In this document: positions 63,637-64,000 of the stretch, piece after piece
Position numbering within the stretch: position 1 is the first letter of the stretch
Layout of the letters: each line of letters starts with the position of its first letter
DNA from: Kitasatospora cineracea
GTDB taxonomy: Bacteria; Actinomycetota; Actinomycetes; Streptomycetales; Streptomycetaceae
DNA length: 64,000 bases
Direction of reading: 5' to 3'
Assembly: GCF_003751605.1 (NCBI RefSeq)
Contig: NZ_RJVJ01000001.1
Location: 2,728,001 to 2,792,000 of the forward strand
Translations under genes and position numbers: made by a program
Notes under the pieces: generated by a model
Databases searched by the model: none
What the model was told of the DNA's origin: nothing
What the model saw: the letters and a program-made list of their open reading frames with translations, nothing else

Positions 63637-64000
63637 TGCCGCGTGTGAACCGGATCCTGCTGTCCGCCGTGCTGCTGGTGCTGGCCCTGGTGATCCAGGT
63701 CAGCATCCTCGGCCGGCTCCAACTGCCCGGCGCCACCCCGGACCTGCTGATGCTGGTGGTGGTCGGCCTGGCCCTGGTCTACGGCCCGACGGGCGGCTGC
63801 CTGGTCGGCTTCTGCGCAGGCCTGCTGGCCGACCTCGCCCCGCCGTCCGACCACGCGGTCGGCCGGTACGCGCTGGTGCTCTGCCTGGTCGGCTACGGCG
63901 CCGGGCTGCTCAGGCCGGAGGGCGGCCGGCAGCGCTCGGCGCTGTCCGCGCTGGGCGTGGTGGCGGTCGCCGCGGTGCTCTCCACCCTGCTGTACGCGAC
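63636..64000 (+). CDS. mreD: Cell-shape protein MreD, cut by the window end
   Basis: The first 121 residues of MreD, open to the window end. Hydrophobic helices are seen at ILLSAVLLVLALVIQVSIL, LLMLVVVGLALVYGP and GCLVGFCAGLLADLAPP. LADLAPP is an MreD signature. The ATG overlaps the mreC stop (TGATG), so MreC and MreD are translated together. The remaining 40-50 residues, and probably mrdA/mrdB-type genes, lie beyond the window. Confidence 0.92.
   Translation, partial: MPRVNRILLSAVLLVLALVIQVSILGRLQLPGATPDLLMLVVVGLALVYGPTGGCLVGFCAGLLADLAPPSDHAVGRYALVLCLVGYGAGLLRPEGGRQRSALSALGVVAVAAVLSTLLYA

Overview
The window is about 72-75% GC and carries typical high-GC actinomycete genes. These include the paired clpP1/clpP2, a mycothiol-dependent nitroreductase homologue, an NgcEFG-type chitin-sugar importer with no ATPase gene of its own, two secreted GH18 chitinases with DasR-like operators, DmdR1/IdeR-like and ClgR-like boxes, and many apparently leaderless genes. 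Together these point to the family Streptomycetaceae (Streptomyces or Kitasatospora). The sequence alone does not settle the genus. No insertion sequence, prophage, CRISPR array or rRNA operon is visible. The window looks like core chromosome.

Region 1 (1-10.2 kb) centres on potassium homeostasis: kdpD-kdpE, an OB-fold protein and a DUF3159 membrane protein, two overlapping TrkA-type RCK proteins, and a divergently transcribed KimA-like APC permease followed by a TRAM/Fe-S RNA methyltransferase. From memory, the order OB-fold, DUF3159, RCK, RCK, APC permease, TRAM methyltransferase is the same as Rv2694c-Rv2689c of Mycobacterium tuberculosis. Region 2 (10.3-22.8 kb) carries nucleic-acid and stress genes: a DnaQ exonuclease-BRCT-BRCT-TerD fusion, a ribbon-helix-helix/degenerate-Fic toxin-antitoxin pair with a clear operator, an RlmA-like rRNA methyltransferase, an SMC/RecF-like ATPase coupled to a MazG-like pyrophosphohydrolase, two DnaA boxes in front of a helical protein gene, dapD, and the Hen1-Pnkp RNA-repair operon. 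Region 3 (22.9-35.1 kb) is metabolic: argF under an ARG-box-like promoter, a SodC-like secreted protein, an orphan PIN protein, a SigE-family sigma factor with a membrane partner, acnA under two 18-bp palindromes plus an iron box, a chitinase and ngcEFG.

Region 4 (35.2-46.3 kb) holds pepN, the nitroreductase homologue, an amino-acid permease, bioY, rpiB, an Eis-like acetyltransferase, a SpoIIE-type phosphatase, a 64-residue membrane protein, and a LysM/M23 cell-wall peptidase behind a recognisable ydaO-type c-di-AMP riboswitch. Region 5 (46.4-64 kb) has tRNA-Gly(TCC), tRNA-Pro(TGG), tig, clpP1-clpP2, clpX, two Pro/Gln-rich membrane-anchored paralogues, valS, a small unknown, a second chitinase, folC-DUF4233-ndk, and mreB-mreC-mreD, with mreD cut by the window end.

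Four regulatory themes link the genes. Potassium and c-di-AMP connect region 1 with the riboswitch in region 4. DasR-like sites stand before both chitinases and ngcE. ClgR-like sites stand before clpP1P2 and clpX. Citrate/iron control is suggested before acnA. The best candidates for something little described are the exonuclease-BRCT-TerD fusion, the ATPase/MazG pair beside the DnaA-box gene, the fully antisense 67-residue ORF at 16826-17029, and the set of eleven or so leaderless promoters.
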